A DNA stretch of 64,000 nucleotides from a bacterium. GTDB lineage: Bacteria > Desulfobacterota > Binatia > HRBIN30 > CADEER01. The stretch is taken from the NCBI GenBank assembly GCA_030430165.1, contig JAUIGL010000021.1:1-64000 (forward strand), in the 5' to 3' direction. The position numbers and the translations under genes were made by a program. Below the pieces are notes generated by a model. That model saw only the letters and a program-made list of their open reading frames with translations, was not told where the DNA came from and ran no database searches. This document shows positions 42,884-52,079 of this stretch, in pieces (the first letter of the stretch is position 1; each line of letters opens with the position of its first letter).

Positions 42884-42916
42884 TGCTCTGCCGTAAGCTT
42901 CCTCTCGTCTGAACCA

Positions 42917-42949
42917 AGAGCCCCTCCCGCTTCGCGCGGGAGGGGCTCT
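42917..42949 (+). terminator. Hairpin terminator after the precursor-3 operon
   Basis: AGAGCCCCTCCCGC (42917-42930) and GCGGGAGGGGCTCT (42936-42949) form a perfect 14-bp stem with a 5-nt loop, followed by TGTTCGTC. It lies between the Cys-rich protein gene and the next plus-strand gene. Confidence 0.75.
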
Positions 42950-43011
42950 GTTCGTCGCCGACGGGCAAATTCGTCTTGCCTGTCGGGAATGGCGCGCAGT
43001 ACAGTGCGTCG

Positions 43012-45549
43012 ATGTTGGGGGTCTCGGGTTTGCGTCGTATCTCTTGCCTGGTGCTTGCGCTGTGTCTGGTGGCATCCTCAGCGGCAGCGCAGTTGATCAG
43101 CGACTCGACCAGTGTCGCCGGCGATAGCATTTCGCGCGGCTTCGACGCCGACACCTCGTCGTGCAACTACGGCGACAACGTATCCCGCAACTGGGCGACC
43201 GGCGACGATCACGGCAGCTCCTACTGCTCGGCCGGCGGCAACGGTACGTTCAGCCTGGCGGAGCGGCTGGAGTGCTCGAAGAACGCCAACATCACCATCT
43301 TCAACAACGCCGAGAGCGGCGCCAAGATGGTGAGCGACTTCTACAACCAGGCGGTCGGGATCCGCAGCAATCTGTCCGGCGCCGCCGGCCCGCGACTGGT
43401 GAGCGTTCTGCTGGGCCACAACGACGCGTGCACCAGTGAGACCAGCAAGAGCGGCAACAGCTGCGGCGGCGATCGCGATCCCAACAACTATTGTCGGACG
43501 ACCAACGCGGCCTTCGAGCGTGAGTTCCGGCGCGGGCTCGACCAACTGATCCAGATCGAGGACGCGCGCATCGGCGTCTTCGCCGTCATCCGCGTCTCCC
43601 AGCTGTGCAACTTCGAGTCGAAGAATGGCTGCGGCCTGAGCTTCGGTCTGAATTGCGACGTCATTTGGAGTGTCGGGGACATCGTCGGCGACCTGTTCGG
43701 CGGGGGCATTTGTGCCTCGCTGACCAGCAACTGCTCGAGCCAGCGGCGGGTCGACATGTACAACACCCTGGTTGGCTACAACTCGATCCTCGAGCGCGTC
43801 ACCAACGAGTACCTCGCGATCCCGCCGGGCGGCACTTCGGCGACGGGCGCGGTCAAGGCCGACGGGGTCGAGATGCGCTACCTCGACGGGACATTCAATT
43901 ACAAGTTCAGCAGCAACGACGTTTCCTGCTGCGACTGCTTCCACCCCTCCGATCAAGGCCAGTTTCAGCTCTCCCAATTCGCCTGGAACGGATTGGACTG
44001 CTCGACTTTCACCCAGTGCTGTGGCGCCACCAGCGATCCGCTGGCGGCGGCGAAGTGCGACATCACCGACACCTGGAGCGAATACCAGGGGCTCTTCTGG
44101 GGAGACGGGGTGGTGTGCGGCAACGGAATTCTCGATCCGGGCGAGCTCTGCGACGACGGCAATAGCTTCGACGGCGACTGCTGCTCGTCGAGCTGCCAGC
44201 TCGTTCCCTCCGGGACCGCGTGCGCCGACGATGGCAACCAGTGCACCGACGACGTGTGTGACGGTTTCGGCAGCTGCAGTCATCCGGGGCTGGACGCGAC
44301 GCCGTGTGACGATGGATTGTTCTGCAACGGCCAGGATACGTGCAGCAACGGAACTTGCGTCGGCGGATCGATCGACCCGTGCGCCGGCAGGCCCGAGTGT
44401 GACGACGTCTGTAACGAAGTCGCCGACAACTGCGAGGAGCTCGCGGGTGTCCCCTGCACTGATGACGGCAACCAGTGTACCGGCGACGTCTGTGGCGGCG
44501 GGCTGTGCATTCACCCCCCGGTGGCCGGTTCGTGTGACGACGGAGTGTTCTGCAACGGCCCGGATATCTGCAGTAGCGGCGCCTGCTCGATCCACCTCGG
44601 CGATCCCTGCGTCGGCGGCAGCGACTGCGCCAATCTCTGCGACGAATCGGCAGATAGCTGTTTCGATCCGGCCGGGTCGGGCTGCCTCGACGACGGTAAT
44701 GCTTGCACCGACGATGTCTGCGACGGTGCGGGCGCGTGCCTCCATCCGAACAACACTGCGCCGTGTGAAGACGGCAACGCCTGCACCAGTGGCGACGCGT
44801 GCTCCGGCGGCACCTGCGCGCCGGGTGCGCCGGTGGTGTGTGACAACTGCCAGTCCTGCGACCCGTTCAGCGGTTGTGGCGGCCCGATCTGCACGTCGAC
44901 GGCGACCTTCACCCGTAGCGCGACACCGACCGCGACGCCGACGGTAACATCGTCGGCGACGGCAACCGCGAGCAGCACTCCGGTGCCGACCTCGACGCCG
45001 ACTTCGACCGCGACGACGGTCCCCACGGCGACGCCGACCGTTTGCCCGGCTCAGCCGATGGCGGGATGCCGAGTCGGCGAGAAGTCGGTTCTCCGATTGG
45101 TCAACGATCCCGACGACCGTCGCGACAAGGTCCTATGGAAGCTGATTCAGGGGGAATCGACCACGGTTGCGGAGTTCGCCGATCCGATCTTCCAAGCCGA
45201 CTATGTGTGGTGCGTCTACGATGCCGACGGGCGAATTCTCCGAGTCGACATCGGTGCCGGATCCGGCTGGCAGTTCAAGGGGAGCCGCGGCTACAAGTAC
45301 AAGGACTCGCTTCTCTTGGAAGATGGCGTCCAGAAGGTGCGCCTCGGCGCGAGCGATCGCGACCGAACCAAGATCCTGCTCAAGGGGCGCGGCGAGAACA
45401 CTCCTCACATGACGCTCGGCGGTCGGCCGACGCCGATTACGGCGCAGCTCTTCAACGGTCAGTCGGGAGCCTGCTGGGAGGCGGTGTTCCTCGAAGACGA
45501 CGTCCGCCGCAATGACGCGTTCCAGCTCAAGGCGACGGCGCGCCCCTGA
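43012..45549 (+). CDS. Secreted SGNH/GDSL hydrolase with Cys-rich repeats and KGY-YKDK domain
   Basis: 845 residues from ATG 43012; the TTG at 42976 is less likely. Signal peptide to ~27 (SSAAAQ). The SGNH domain has block I VAGDSISRGF (Ser nucleophile), LLGHNDAC (block III Asn) and CDCFHPSDQG (catalytic Asp/His block V), so it is probably an esterase or lipase. It continues into one Myxococcus-like repeat (CGNGILDPGELCDDGN) and several CxDDGNxCTxDxCDG repeats, then a Thr/Ala/Pro linker (~640-690). The final ~155 residues match the C-terminal domains of the Cys-rich proteins (WCVYDADG, RGYKYKD, CWEAVFLEDDVRRND). The shared tail suggests a common sorting or anchoring fate. Confidence 0.87.
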   Translation: MLGVSGLRRISCLVLALCLVASSAAAQLISDSTSVAGDSISRGFDADTSSCNYGDNVSRNWATGDDHGSSYCSAGGNGTFSLAERLECSKNANITIFNNAESGAKMVSDFYNQAVGIRSNLSGAAGPRLVSVLLGHNDACTSETSKSGNSCGGDRDPNNYCRTTNAAFEREFRRGLDQLIQIEDARIGVFAVIRVSQLCNFESKNGCGLSFGLNCDVIWSVGDIVGDLFGGGICASLTSNCSSQRRVDMYNTLVGYNSILERVTNEYLAIPPGGTSATGAVKADGVEMRYLDGTFNYKFSSNDVSCCDCFHPSDQGQFQLSQFAWNGLDCSTFTQCCGATSDPLAAAKCDITDTWSEYQGLFWGDGVVCGNGILDPGELCDDGNSFDGDCCSSSCQLVPSGTACADDGNQCTDDVCDGFGSCSHPGLDATPCDDGLFCNGQDTCSNGTCVGGSIDPCAGRPECDDVCNEVADNCEELAGVPCTDDGNQCTGDVCGGGLCIHPPVAGSCDDGVFCNGPDICSSGACSIHLGDPCVGGSDCANLCDESADSCFDPAGSGCLDDGNACTDDVCDGAGACLHPNNTAPCEDGNACTSGDACSGGTCAPGAPVVCDNCQSCDPFSGCGGPICTSTATFTRSATPTATPTVTSSATATASSTPVPTSTPTSTATTVPTATPTVCPAQPMAGCRVGEKSVLRLVNDPDDRRDKVLWKLIQGESTTVAEFADPIFQADYVWCVYDADGRILRVDIGAGSGWQFKGSRGYKYKDSLLLEDGVQKVRLGASDRDRTKILLKGRGENTPHMTLGGRPTPITAQLFNGQSGACWEAVFLEDDVRRNDAFQLKATARP

Positions 45550-45554
45550 CGCGC

Positions 45555-46589
45555 TCAAGACAGCCGGCGCAGGATCCCCAGCACGCCCTGGCGCACGGCT
45601 GAGCGGTGCGCGGAGCCGTCGGTCTGGCCGAGGACCGACGCCTTGTGCGCGCGGTACCAGTCGTAGGACTCGCAGATCATCTCTTCGTTGGAGCGGGTGG
45701 GCTCCCAGTCGAGCTCGCGGCGTGCCTTGGCGATGTCGAAGTACAGGCTGCGGCCGTACATCAACGAATGGTACGGGCCGAGAGGCGACAGGCCGGCGGC
45801 GCTGGTGAGGCGCATCGCCAGCTCGAGCGGCGCCATTGGCAGCGAGTAGACGGAGCTGCCCGTGCCGGCGTGCTCGCACAGAGCCTCGAGCGTCTGGCGC
45901 ATCGTTCCGAAGCGTGCCGCGCCGATGTTGTAGATGGTCGCGCCCGGGCGCCCGGCGGCGGCGATCGATGCGCTGGCGAGGTCGTCTGCATGGACGAACT
46001 GGTAGAGGTTGTCGCCGCGGCCGAGCACCGGAATCCGACGCCCCTCCTCGATCCAGTCGAACAGGATCTGGAAGATGCCGAGGCGGCCGTGACCGAGAAC
46101 CGTGCGCGGCCGGACGATGGTGACGTCCATGCCGTGGTCGCGGATCGCGGTGGCGATTCTCCGCTCGGCCTCCAGCTTGGCCTCGCCGTAGGCCTCGCGC
46201 GGCGCGGGCTCGGTCGATTCGTCGACCGGGTTCCTGCGCGGCACGCCGAAAATCGCGCTCGACGAGGTGTGGACGATTTTGCGAACGCCTGCCTCCCGGG
46301 CCCGTTCGAGTAAAGTCTCGGTGCCGCCGACGTTCACCGATTGAAACAACTCGCGGCTCTTCGCCAGCGGCACCTGGGCGACGTTGTGGTAGATGACGTC
46401 GACTCCCGCGCAGGCGCGGCGAACGGTCTCCGCGTCGCGGATGTCGCCGCGAACCAGCTCGACCTCCGCGGGACGGTCGCTGACGTCGGTGAGGTCGAGG
46501 ACGCGCACTTCGTCGCCGGCCGCCAGCAGGCGATCGCGCAGGACGCATCCGAAGTAGCCCGAACCGCCGGTGACCAGTGCTCGCGCCAT
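45555..46589 (-). CDS. NAD-dependent sugar/sterol-type epimerase-dehydratase
   Basis: 344 residues from ATG 46589, 1 bp after the stop of the upstream fusion gene; the open frame runs further upstream but that part is a shadow. Rossmann motif GGSGYFG at 8-14, then HTSSSAIFG (catalytic Ser region), EAYGEAKLEAE carrying the YxxxK pair, and VRPRTVLG. This is an extended short-chain dehydrogenase of the 3-beta-hydroxysteroid/epimerase type. The start is the tail of an operon with a GMC oxidoreductase-epimerase fusion, so the two similar domains may act on the same alcohol substrate. Substrate unknown. Confidence 0.88.
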   Translation of the reverse strand: MARALVTGGSGYFGCVLRDRLLAAGDEVRVLDLTDVSDRPAEVELVRGDIRDAETVRRACAGVDVIYHNVAQVPLAKSRELFQSVNVGGTETLLERAREAGVRKIVHTSSSAIFGVPRRNPVDESTEPAPREAYGEAKLEAERRIATAIRDHGMDVTIVRPRTVLGHGRLGIFQILFDWIEEGRRIPVLGRGDNLYQFVHADDLASASIAAAGRPGATIYNIGAARFGTMRQTLEALCEHAGTGSSVYSLPMAPLELAMRLTSAAGLSPLGPYHSLMYGRSLYFDIAKARRELDWEPTRSNEEMICESYDWYRAHKASVLGQTDGSAHRSAVRQGVLGILRRLS

Positions 46590-46590
46590 T

Positions 46591-49143
46591 TCAGTCGATG
46601 ACCAGTCCGTTGGCGAGGCACCAGCGAACCGACTCCGCCATCCCCTGGCGCAGGGATACGGTCGGCGCGTAGCCGAGCTCGCGGCGCGCCTTGTCGACGG
46701 AGCAGGCAATGGTTTGGCCCATCTCGCCGAGGACATGGATCTTCTGGTTGTAGAGGCCGGTCGACTGAATCGCCGCGTCGGCCAGTCGGGCGAGGTCGCC
46801 GACCAACCCGGGAAGCTCGAGCTGACGCTCGGCACAGGGCAGCATCAGCTCCTCTTCGAGCACCTCCGAGACCGTCTCGACGATCTCGCGGATCGAATAC
46901 GGGCGCTCATCGGCGATCCAGTAGGTCTGCCCGGCGGCGGCTGCGCTGTCGGCGGCCAACAACATCCCCTGGCAGATGTTGTCGACGTAGGCCATCGATC
47001 GCATTTGCTTTCCGTCGCCGAGGACGGGAAATCGGCCGTGGCGGATCATGCTGAAGAAGAGAGTCTGCCGCGGCGGTTGGTGCGGTCCGTAGAACCACGG
47101 TGGCCGCAGGATCGTGACCTCGATCCTGCCACTCGCATGCGCCTCGCGCAGCAGCAGCTCCATCTCCCGCTTGGAACGCCCGTAGGCCATGTAGGGGGAA
47201 TAGGGTGAGCTCTCGTCGAAGCGGTGCTCAGGCGATCGATTGAAGCCGAACGGCGAGTTCGAGGAAATGGCGACGATGCGGCGGATCCCGGCCTCGCTGG
47301 CCGCGTTGAGCAGATGGCGGGTCCCGGCGACGTTGGTGGTGAACAGCTCCCGCGTGCTTCGGCTCGGGTGCACCAGGCCGGCGACGTGGAACAGCACCGC
47401 GCCTTCGGCACCGCGGCAGAACCCGGCCAGGGCCTCGGCGTTGCCGAGGTCGCCGTGTGCGATCTGCAGGTTCTCGTCGCCGCGCAGCTCGCCGCTTCCG
47501 GGTTGAACCAGGCAGCGGATCACGCGGTCGCCGGACGGCGCTTCGAGCCCGGCAACGTCTGGCAGCCCGGTCTGCAACACTTCGAGCAGGCGGCTGCCGA
47601 GCCAACCGGGCGCGCCGGTGACGAGGGTCGTCGGCTTTGCCGGCGCGGTCGAGCTCGGGCGAGGTCGCCGCGCGCCGGACTCGGTGAAATGATCGACGTT
47701 GCGCGCGGCGATCGCCATGATCGTTCCCTGAGGATTGACCCCGGGGGAGTCGGGCAGCAGGCTCGCGTCGTTGACGAAGAGGTTGCGCAGGCCGAGCACC
47801 TTGCCGTGCGAATCGGTGGCGCACAGATCGGGGTTCTCGCCCATCGGGCAGCTGCTGAAAACGTGCACCGTCGACAGGCTCATCGCTGCAGCGGGCAGAG
47901 GGTTGGCTATGAATGCGTGGCATTCGTCGGCCGATCGCAGCACCGGATGCGTCCGCAGCGATGGATAGATCGCAGTGGCTCCGGCGGCGAAGAGAATCTC
48001 GCCGAGGTGAGCCAGTCCCTGGCTCAGGTTGTAGCGGTCGGCGTCGGTGAGTCGGTAGCGCGTCAGCACCGCGTCGGTGGTCCCGGGGACGTTGCGGATC
48101 GTCCCCCGACTCATCCCCCTCGCCGCGGTGTAGAACAGCGCCATGCGGTTCCAGTCGCGCATCACCGTATGCGTCGTGCGCCAGTTCTCGGAAAGCAGCA
48201 TCGCCAGAAAGCCGGGGGTGAACACCGAGCCGCCGATCGCGATGTTGGGCCAGAACTCTTTCACTTGGTACACCGGCAAGACGTCTTCGTGGGCGTCGAT
48301 CTCCTGGTCGAACTGCGCCGCCACTTTTAGCATCGGGTGGATGTGCAGGTTGTCGCCGACGTTGTGGGTGATGCCGCTGCGCCTCAGCAGCGCCGCCGTC
48401 TGCACCGCGCCGCAGCAGACGAAAACCGTATCGGCGCGGATGCGGGTGGTGGCCTTCCCTCGGTCGACCTCGAAGACGGCGCCCGAGATCCGGTCGCGAT
48501 CGCGCTCCAGCCGCCGTACCTTGCACCCGGGGAAGATGCGCGCTCCGGCGTCGCGTGCCCTCGGCAGGTAGGTTCGCTGCATCGATTGCTTGTTACCCGG
48601 GGCGAACGGGTTTGCGGTGCCCTTTTGCTTCTGGCAGCGCGGCACCTCGGTGAGCTCCCAGCCCATCGACTCGATGCCTTTGCGGAACAGCTCCGAGCTC
48701 GGCGGCGCTGGGCCGTCGAGGTACGAGACGGCGAGCTCGCGCTCGAGCGTCTCGAAGTACGGTTCCATCTGCTGCTCCGACAAGTCGAGCAATCGGGCGT
48801 CGGCGCGCCAACGGTGGTAACAGTCGACCGGCAGTCGGTGCCAGAAGGCGCTGTTGACCTCGGTCGATCCGCCGAGACAGCGCCCCTCGACGAAGGCGAT
48901 GTTGGGACTGCCGAGGATCGGCGTGACGCCGGCGTCGCGATAGAGAGAGGCGATGGCCTCGGGCGAGTTGGTGGCAATGGCGCCGGTGTCGAGCGCCGGT
49001 CCCTCCTCGAGCACGACGACGTCGTAGCCGCGTTCGGCCAGGGTTGCCGCGGTCAGCGCACCGCCGGCGCCGGACCCGATCACCAGGACGTCGGCGCGCG
49101 CCGGCGGCGCCGCGGCGGGTGCGTCGGATCGCGGCTCAGGCAC
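46591..49143 (-). CDS. GMC oxidoreductase fused to an NAD-dependent epimerase domain
   Basis: 850 residues. Residues ~15-510 are a GMC flavoprotein: FAD motif VIGSGAGGALTA, GGSTEVNSAFWHR, and C-terminal VHVFSSCPMGEN plus NPQGTIMAIAARN with the active-site His/Asn region. Residues ~525-850 are an extended SDR: TLVTGAPGWLGSRLL, an SNSPFG Ser region, YGRSKREME (YxxxK) and the WFYGPH segment. Having both enzymes in one chain is unusual; the next gene encodes another epimerase. It overlaps the upstream small-subunit-like gene by 8 bp. Likely oxidises an alcohol, perhaps a sterol or sugar, and then acts on the product (inference). Confidence 0.9.
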   Translation of the reverse strand: MPEPRSDAPAAAPPARADVLVIGSGAGGALTAATLAERGYDVVVLEEGPALDTGAIATNSPEAIASLYRDAGVTPILGSPNIAFVEGRCLGGSTEVNSAFWHRLPVDCYHRWRADARLLDLSEQQMEPYFETLERELAVSYLDGPAPPSSELFRKGIESMGWELTEVPRCQKQKGTANPFAPGNKQSMQRTYLPRARDAGARIFPGCKVRRLERDRDRISGAVFEVDRGKATTRIRADTVFVCCGAVQTAALLRRSGITHNVGDNLHIHPMLKVAAQFDQEIDAHEDVLPVYQVKEFWPNIAIGGSVFTPGFLAMLLSENWRTTHTVMRDWNRMALFYTAARGMSRGTIRNVPGTTDAVLTRYRLTDADRYNLSQGLAHLGEILFAAGATAIYPSLRTHPVLRSADECHAFIANPLPAAAMSLSTVHVFSSCPMGENPDLCATDSHGKVLGLRNLFVNDASLLPDSPGVNPQGTIMAIAARNVDHFTESGARRPRPSSTAPAKPTTLVTGAPGWLGSRLLEVLQTGLPDVAGLEAPSGDRVIRCLVQPGSGELRGDENLQIAHGDLGNAEALAGFCRGAEGAVLFHVAGLVHPSRSTRELFTTNVAGTRHLLNAASEAGIRRIVAISSNSPFGFNRSPEHRFDESSPYSPYMAYGRSKREMELLLREAHASGRIEVTILRPPWFYGPHQPPRQTLFFSMIRHGRFPVLGDGKQMRSMAYVDNICQGMLLAADSAAAAGQTYWIADERPYSIREIVETVSEVLEEELMLPCAERQLELPGLVGDLARLADAAIQSTGLYNQKIHVLGEMGQTIACSVDKARRELGYAPTVSLRQGMAESVRWCLANGLVID

Positions 49144-49543
49144 GGTCTTCTCGCTCGCCTCGCTCCGCGTCGAGCTGGCGGCGCACGATCGGGTGGTCGA
49201 AGTAGACCAGCAGGGCAGTGCTGCGAATCAACTTGACGAAGTCGCGCATCGCGCCGATTGGCGCATCGCTCCACGATTGGAGATGGCGGGCTCTTTTCTC
49301 GGCGCTCAAGCTCGCGAACGGACGACCATGCAGCGGCACGGCGGTGGTTGCGAAGGCTGTCAGCGCGACCCGGTAGAGCGGCTGGAACACGGGGGACATG
49401 GCGGCCATCTGGTTGGCTAGATAGCGGGTTACCTCGGCCTCGACCTCACGGCGCCTCGCCGGCTCGAGCTCCGGCTCCTCGGGCAGCAGGGTGCCGACGA
49501 TCGCGGCCAGGGTGGGGTTGGTGGTGTCGCTGTTACCGGTCAT
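49136..49543 (-). CDS. Small partner subunit of the GMC oxidoreductase
   Basis: 135 residues, helical, no signal peptide. It contains PLHGRPFASLSAEKRARHLQSW and ends TALLVYFDHPIVRRQL, a pattern typical of short genes directly upstream of GMC oxidoreductases (gluconate 2-dehydrogenase subunit 3-like). Its stop overlaps the GMC gene start by 8 bp and its own start overlaps the preceding gene's stop (ATGA), so all are translated together. It probably stabilises or helps export the flavoprotein; there is no Tat signal here or on the GMC protein, so the complex may be cytoplasmic. Confidence 0.7.
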   Translation of the reverse strand: MTGNSDTTNPTLAAIVGTLLPEEPELEPARRREVEAEVTRYLANQMAAMSPVFQPLYRVALTAFATTAVPLHGRPFASLSAEKRARHLQSWSDAPIGAMRDFVKLIRSTALLVYFDHPIVRRQLDAERGEREDRA

Positions 49544-50139
49544 CTGATTCGGGCAGGCGGAGAGTCGCTTCTGCGTGGATCACTGAACCAAAGCTGGAGG
49601 ACTGACGCGAACGACAGGGCCGCCAGCAGCGCGGTTAGCCCTATAGTGTAGCCGAGCGAGCGGAGGGCGGTCATGCGGAGCTCTGCTGCCCGCGCCAGAC
49701 CGGCGAGACCGTCGGCGCGCCACGCGTCGAGCCAGCCGGGCATGGTTGCTCCCGGAGGTTGCTCGATCACGGCGACGGTGAACGGGTTGCCAGAGAAGCA
49801 GCGGTCGAGTGCCTCGGCCAGCGCGCCGGTTCGGTCTGCGGCCTCTTCCGATTCGCCGCGGATGTCGAAGTAGCGCGATGGAGACTCCCCGCCGCGTCGC
49901 GGTTGCAGGACGAAGCGCAGGTTTGGCTGGCCCCGGCGCACCAGCTCGATTGCGACGCTGCCGTCCTTGCGGATTCCGATGTTGGCGTTGCTGACGTCGC
50001 TGCCGAGCTCGCCGCCCTGGCTCATTGCCATCAAGCGCCGGAACCCGGCCTCGCTGTCCGGCTGCAGTGCGACCTCCTGGCACAATGCCGGCGATCCCGA
50101 GCCGAGCAGGACGGTGAGCGCAATCGCGATGATGGTCAT
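49540..50139 (-). CDS. Exported protein with C-terminal membrane segment, unknown function
   Basis: 199 residues from ATG 50139, which overlaps the stop of the upstream membrane-protein gene (ATGA). Signal peptide 1-~20 (IALTVLLGSGSPALC), a soluble middle (GFRRLMAMSQGGELG; FDIRGESEEAADRTGALAEAL), and one transmembrane segment near 165-187 (TIGLTALLAALSFASVLQLW). One Cys lies in LDRCFSGNPF. No family recognised. Coupled translation with the upstream GT-C-like membrane protein suggests joint work at the membrane. Confidence 0.72.
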   Translation of the reverse strand: MTIIAIALTVLLGSGSPALCQEVALQPDSEAGFRRLMAMSQGGELGSDVSNANIGIRKDGSVAIELVRRGQPNLRFVLQPRRGGESPSRYFDIRGESEEAADRTGALAEALDRCFSGNPFTVAVIEQPPGATMPGWLDAWRADGLAGLARAAELRMTALRSLGYTIGLTALLAALSFASVLQLWFSDPRRSDSPPARIR

Positions 50140-51953
50140 CGCTCGTTCCCGCCCGTCGTCGTGGCCGGAGACTCCCATAGGCACGGCGGGTATCGCATAT
50201 CCAAGGCGGGGGGGCACACCGTATCGTGGAAGCGCTTCTCCAGCCGGATCGAGGCGCTGCTACTGCCGGTCCCGGTCACCGTGACCGAAGTCGCCGGCAG
50301 TGCCCGGTCGACGGCGGCGCCGTCGACCGCCGTGATCCACCAGCCGCAGTCGCCCGCGCCGCGATCTAGAGCTTCTAGGGTCCGACTGTGGCCGCGCGCC
50401 GGCGTCAGCGGGATCTCGTAGACCGCCACATACGGTCTGCCCAGGTCCAGGTCGTGAACCTCCGGAAAGGAGCGGTCCGAAAAGAGGGCCTCCGCGGGCG
50501 TGGCCTGGCCTGCTGCGGGCGCGTCGGCGCAGGCGGCGGGCTCCGCTGAACCGATCGGAATGCGACAGGCGCGCAGAGCATCCATTCGCAGCCAGGAATC
50601 GACTGCCTGAACCACGGCGTAGTCGCCGCCGGCGAGAGCGACCCGCTTGCCCGGGATCGGCGCCGGCCGGTCCGCGGCAGCGCGGCGGACTCGTAGATGG
50701 TCGCGAGCATCGCGCCGAGCGTCGGCCGGCTGGCGAGGTGGCGAGAAGACCGACATCTGCACCAGCAGCTCCCTGCACTCGTGCCCCTGCAGTCGGTAGA
50801 CGAGGTCGTCGTAGCTCCAGCCCAGCTGCTCGACGGCGCGGCTGAGCGCGGCTGCGTCGGCCAGGCTCCACAGCGCGACCTGGCGCGCCGGTGCGAACTG
50901 GCGCGCCAGCGATTGGTGCTCGGCGACGATGGCGACGGCGACGATTGCGGTTGGAATCCAGCGTATCTGCCACCATCGACGCCCGGCCAATGCGAACGGA
51001 GCGCAGGCGACGGCGCTGCCGATCACGGCAAGCGGAGCCAGGATCGGGTGCAGGTAGGCGATCGTGTAGTGGTGCCCGGAAGCGACCAGGGCGGCCGAGC
51101 CGGCTGCGAATGGCAGGACCAGTGCCGCGCCGGTGACCCAGGCTCGGGTGGTCCCGGATGCCCTGGAGAAGGGCAGGCGGGCGACCTGGGCCGCGGCAAT
51201 CAGCATGGTTGCGCCGAGCAGGGCCGGTAGCAGCAGGCCGAGCTCGCCCGCGGCGGTGAAGTTGGCCCGCAGGCTGGCGCTCGAGGTGGCGACGGTCACC
51301 AGCAGTGGCACTGCAACGGCGACGACCAGATCGCGCGCGGAGGCGCCGGCGAGAACGATCACGAAGAGGAGCGAGATCGACAGGCTGACCGAAGAGAAGT
51401 GCAGATTGATCGCCAGGCCGAGCGAGAACGCGGCGATCCACAAGAAGCGGCGCCGCCCGGACAGCGCGAGGCAGAGCAGGGCGGCAGCGGTCAGCAGATC
51501 GGGAAATACCGCTGCGCTCGGGTTGACCAGCGCCGCCGGCGTCGAGTCGGCTGCGAGAAGCAGCGCGAAGAGCACTGCCGCGGGTGGTGCCAGGAAGGCG
51601 CCGAGCCATCGCCAGACGACGATGAAGAGGGTGGCGCTGCTGGTTGCCAACAGCGCCAGCACGACGCCGCGCGCGGTCTCGCTGTCGCCGCCGAGCAGGT
51701 GAATCGCGGTGAGCAGGTCGAGCCAGAGAACGCCGTGGTAGAATCCGGGCATGGAGGTGTTCGGACCGACTGCGTGACACTGCCCCAGCTCGGCACAATC
51801 ACGCGCCATCAGCACGTCGCGGAGCGCATCGTCGGTAACGAAGAACGCCGGATGGGCCCAATCGAGCCATGCGAAGGTGGCGACGGCTACCAGGCACGCC
51901 AACCCCGTCCCGAGATGGCGAGACGCAGCGGCGCTTTGGTGGTCGGTTTTCAT
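50136..51953 (-). CDS. Polytopic membrane protein, GT-C glycosyltransferase-like
   Basis: 605 residues with roughly ten to twelve hydrophobic segments in the first ~380 residues and a soluble C-terminal domain of ~220. The first loop after TM1 has FFVTDDALRDVLMARDC, resembling the acidic first-loop motif of GT-C (PMT/ArnT-like) enzymes that use lipid-linked sugars. The C-terminal part contains several Cys (CRIPIGSAEPAACADAP). Exact donor and acceptor are unknown. It is the first gene of a tightly overlapping minus-strand operon reaching 45555, which couples a membrane glycosyltransferase-like protein with GMC and epimerase enzymes. Confidence 0.75.
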   Translation of the reverse strand: MKTDHQSAAASRHLGTGLACLVAVATFAWLDWAHPAFFVTDDALRDVLMARDCAELGQCHAVGPNTSMPGFYHGVLWLDLLTAIHLLGGDSETARGVVLALLATSSATLFIVVWRWLGAFLAPPAAVLFALLLAADSTPAALVNPSAAVFPDLLTAAALLCLALSGRRRFLWIAAFSLGLAINLHFSSVSLSISLLFVIVLAGASARDLVVAVAVPLLVTVATSSASLRANFTAAGELGLLLPALLGATMLIAAAQVARLPFSRASGTTRAWVTGAALVLPFAAGSAALVASGHHYTIAYLHPILAPLAVIGSAVACAPFALAGRRWWQIRWIPTAIVAVAIVAEHQSLARQFAPARQVALWSLADAAALSRAVEQLGWSYDDLVYRLQGHECRELLVQMSVFSPPRQPADARRDARDHLRVRRAAADRPAPIPGKRVALAGGDYAVVQAVDSWLRMDALRACRIPIGSAEPAACADAPAAGQATPAEALFSDRSFPEVHDLDLGRPYVAVYEIPLTPARGHSRTLEALDRGAGDCGWWITAVDGAAVDRALPATSVTVTGTGSSSASIRLEKRFHDTVCPPALDMRYPPCLWESPATTTGGNER

Positions 51954-52079
51954 GGTCCGGGCGATGCGAGGCGCGCGAGGCTGGCAGTCCGCTGCCGCGC
52001 CGGCCGGTCGAGTCTACTCGGGATCGGGAAAATGTTGTAGTGGAAGTCTCGCCGTCGAGCGGTCCCGGCGCATACTTCG

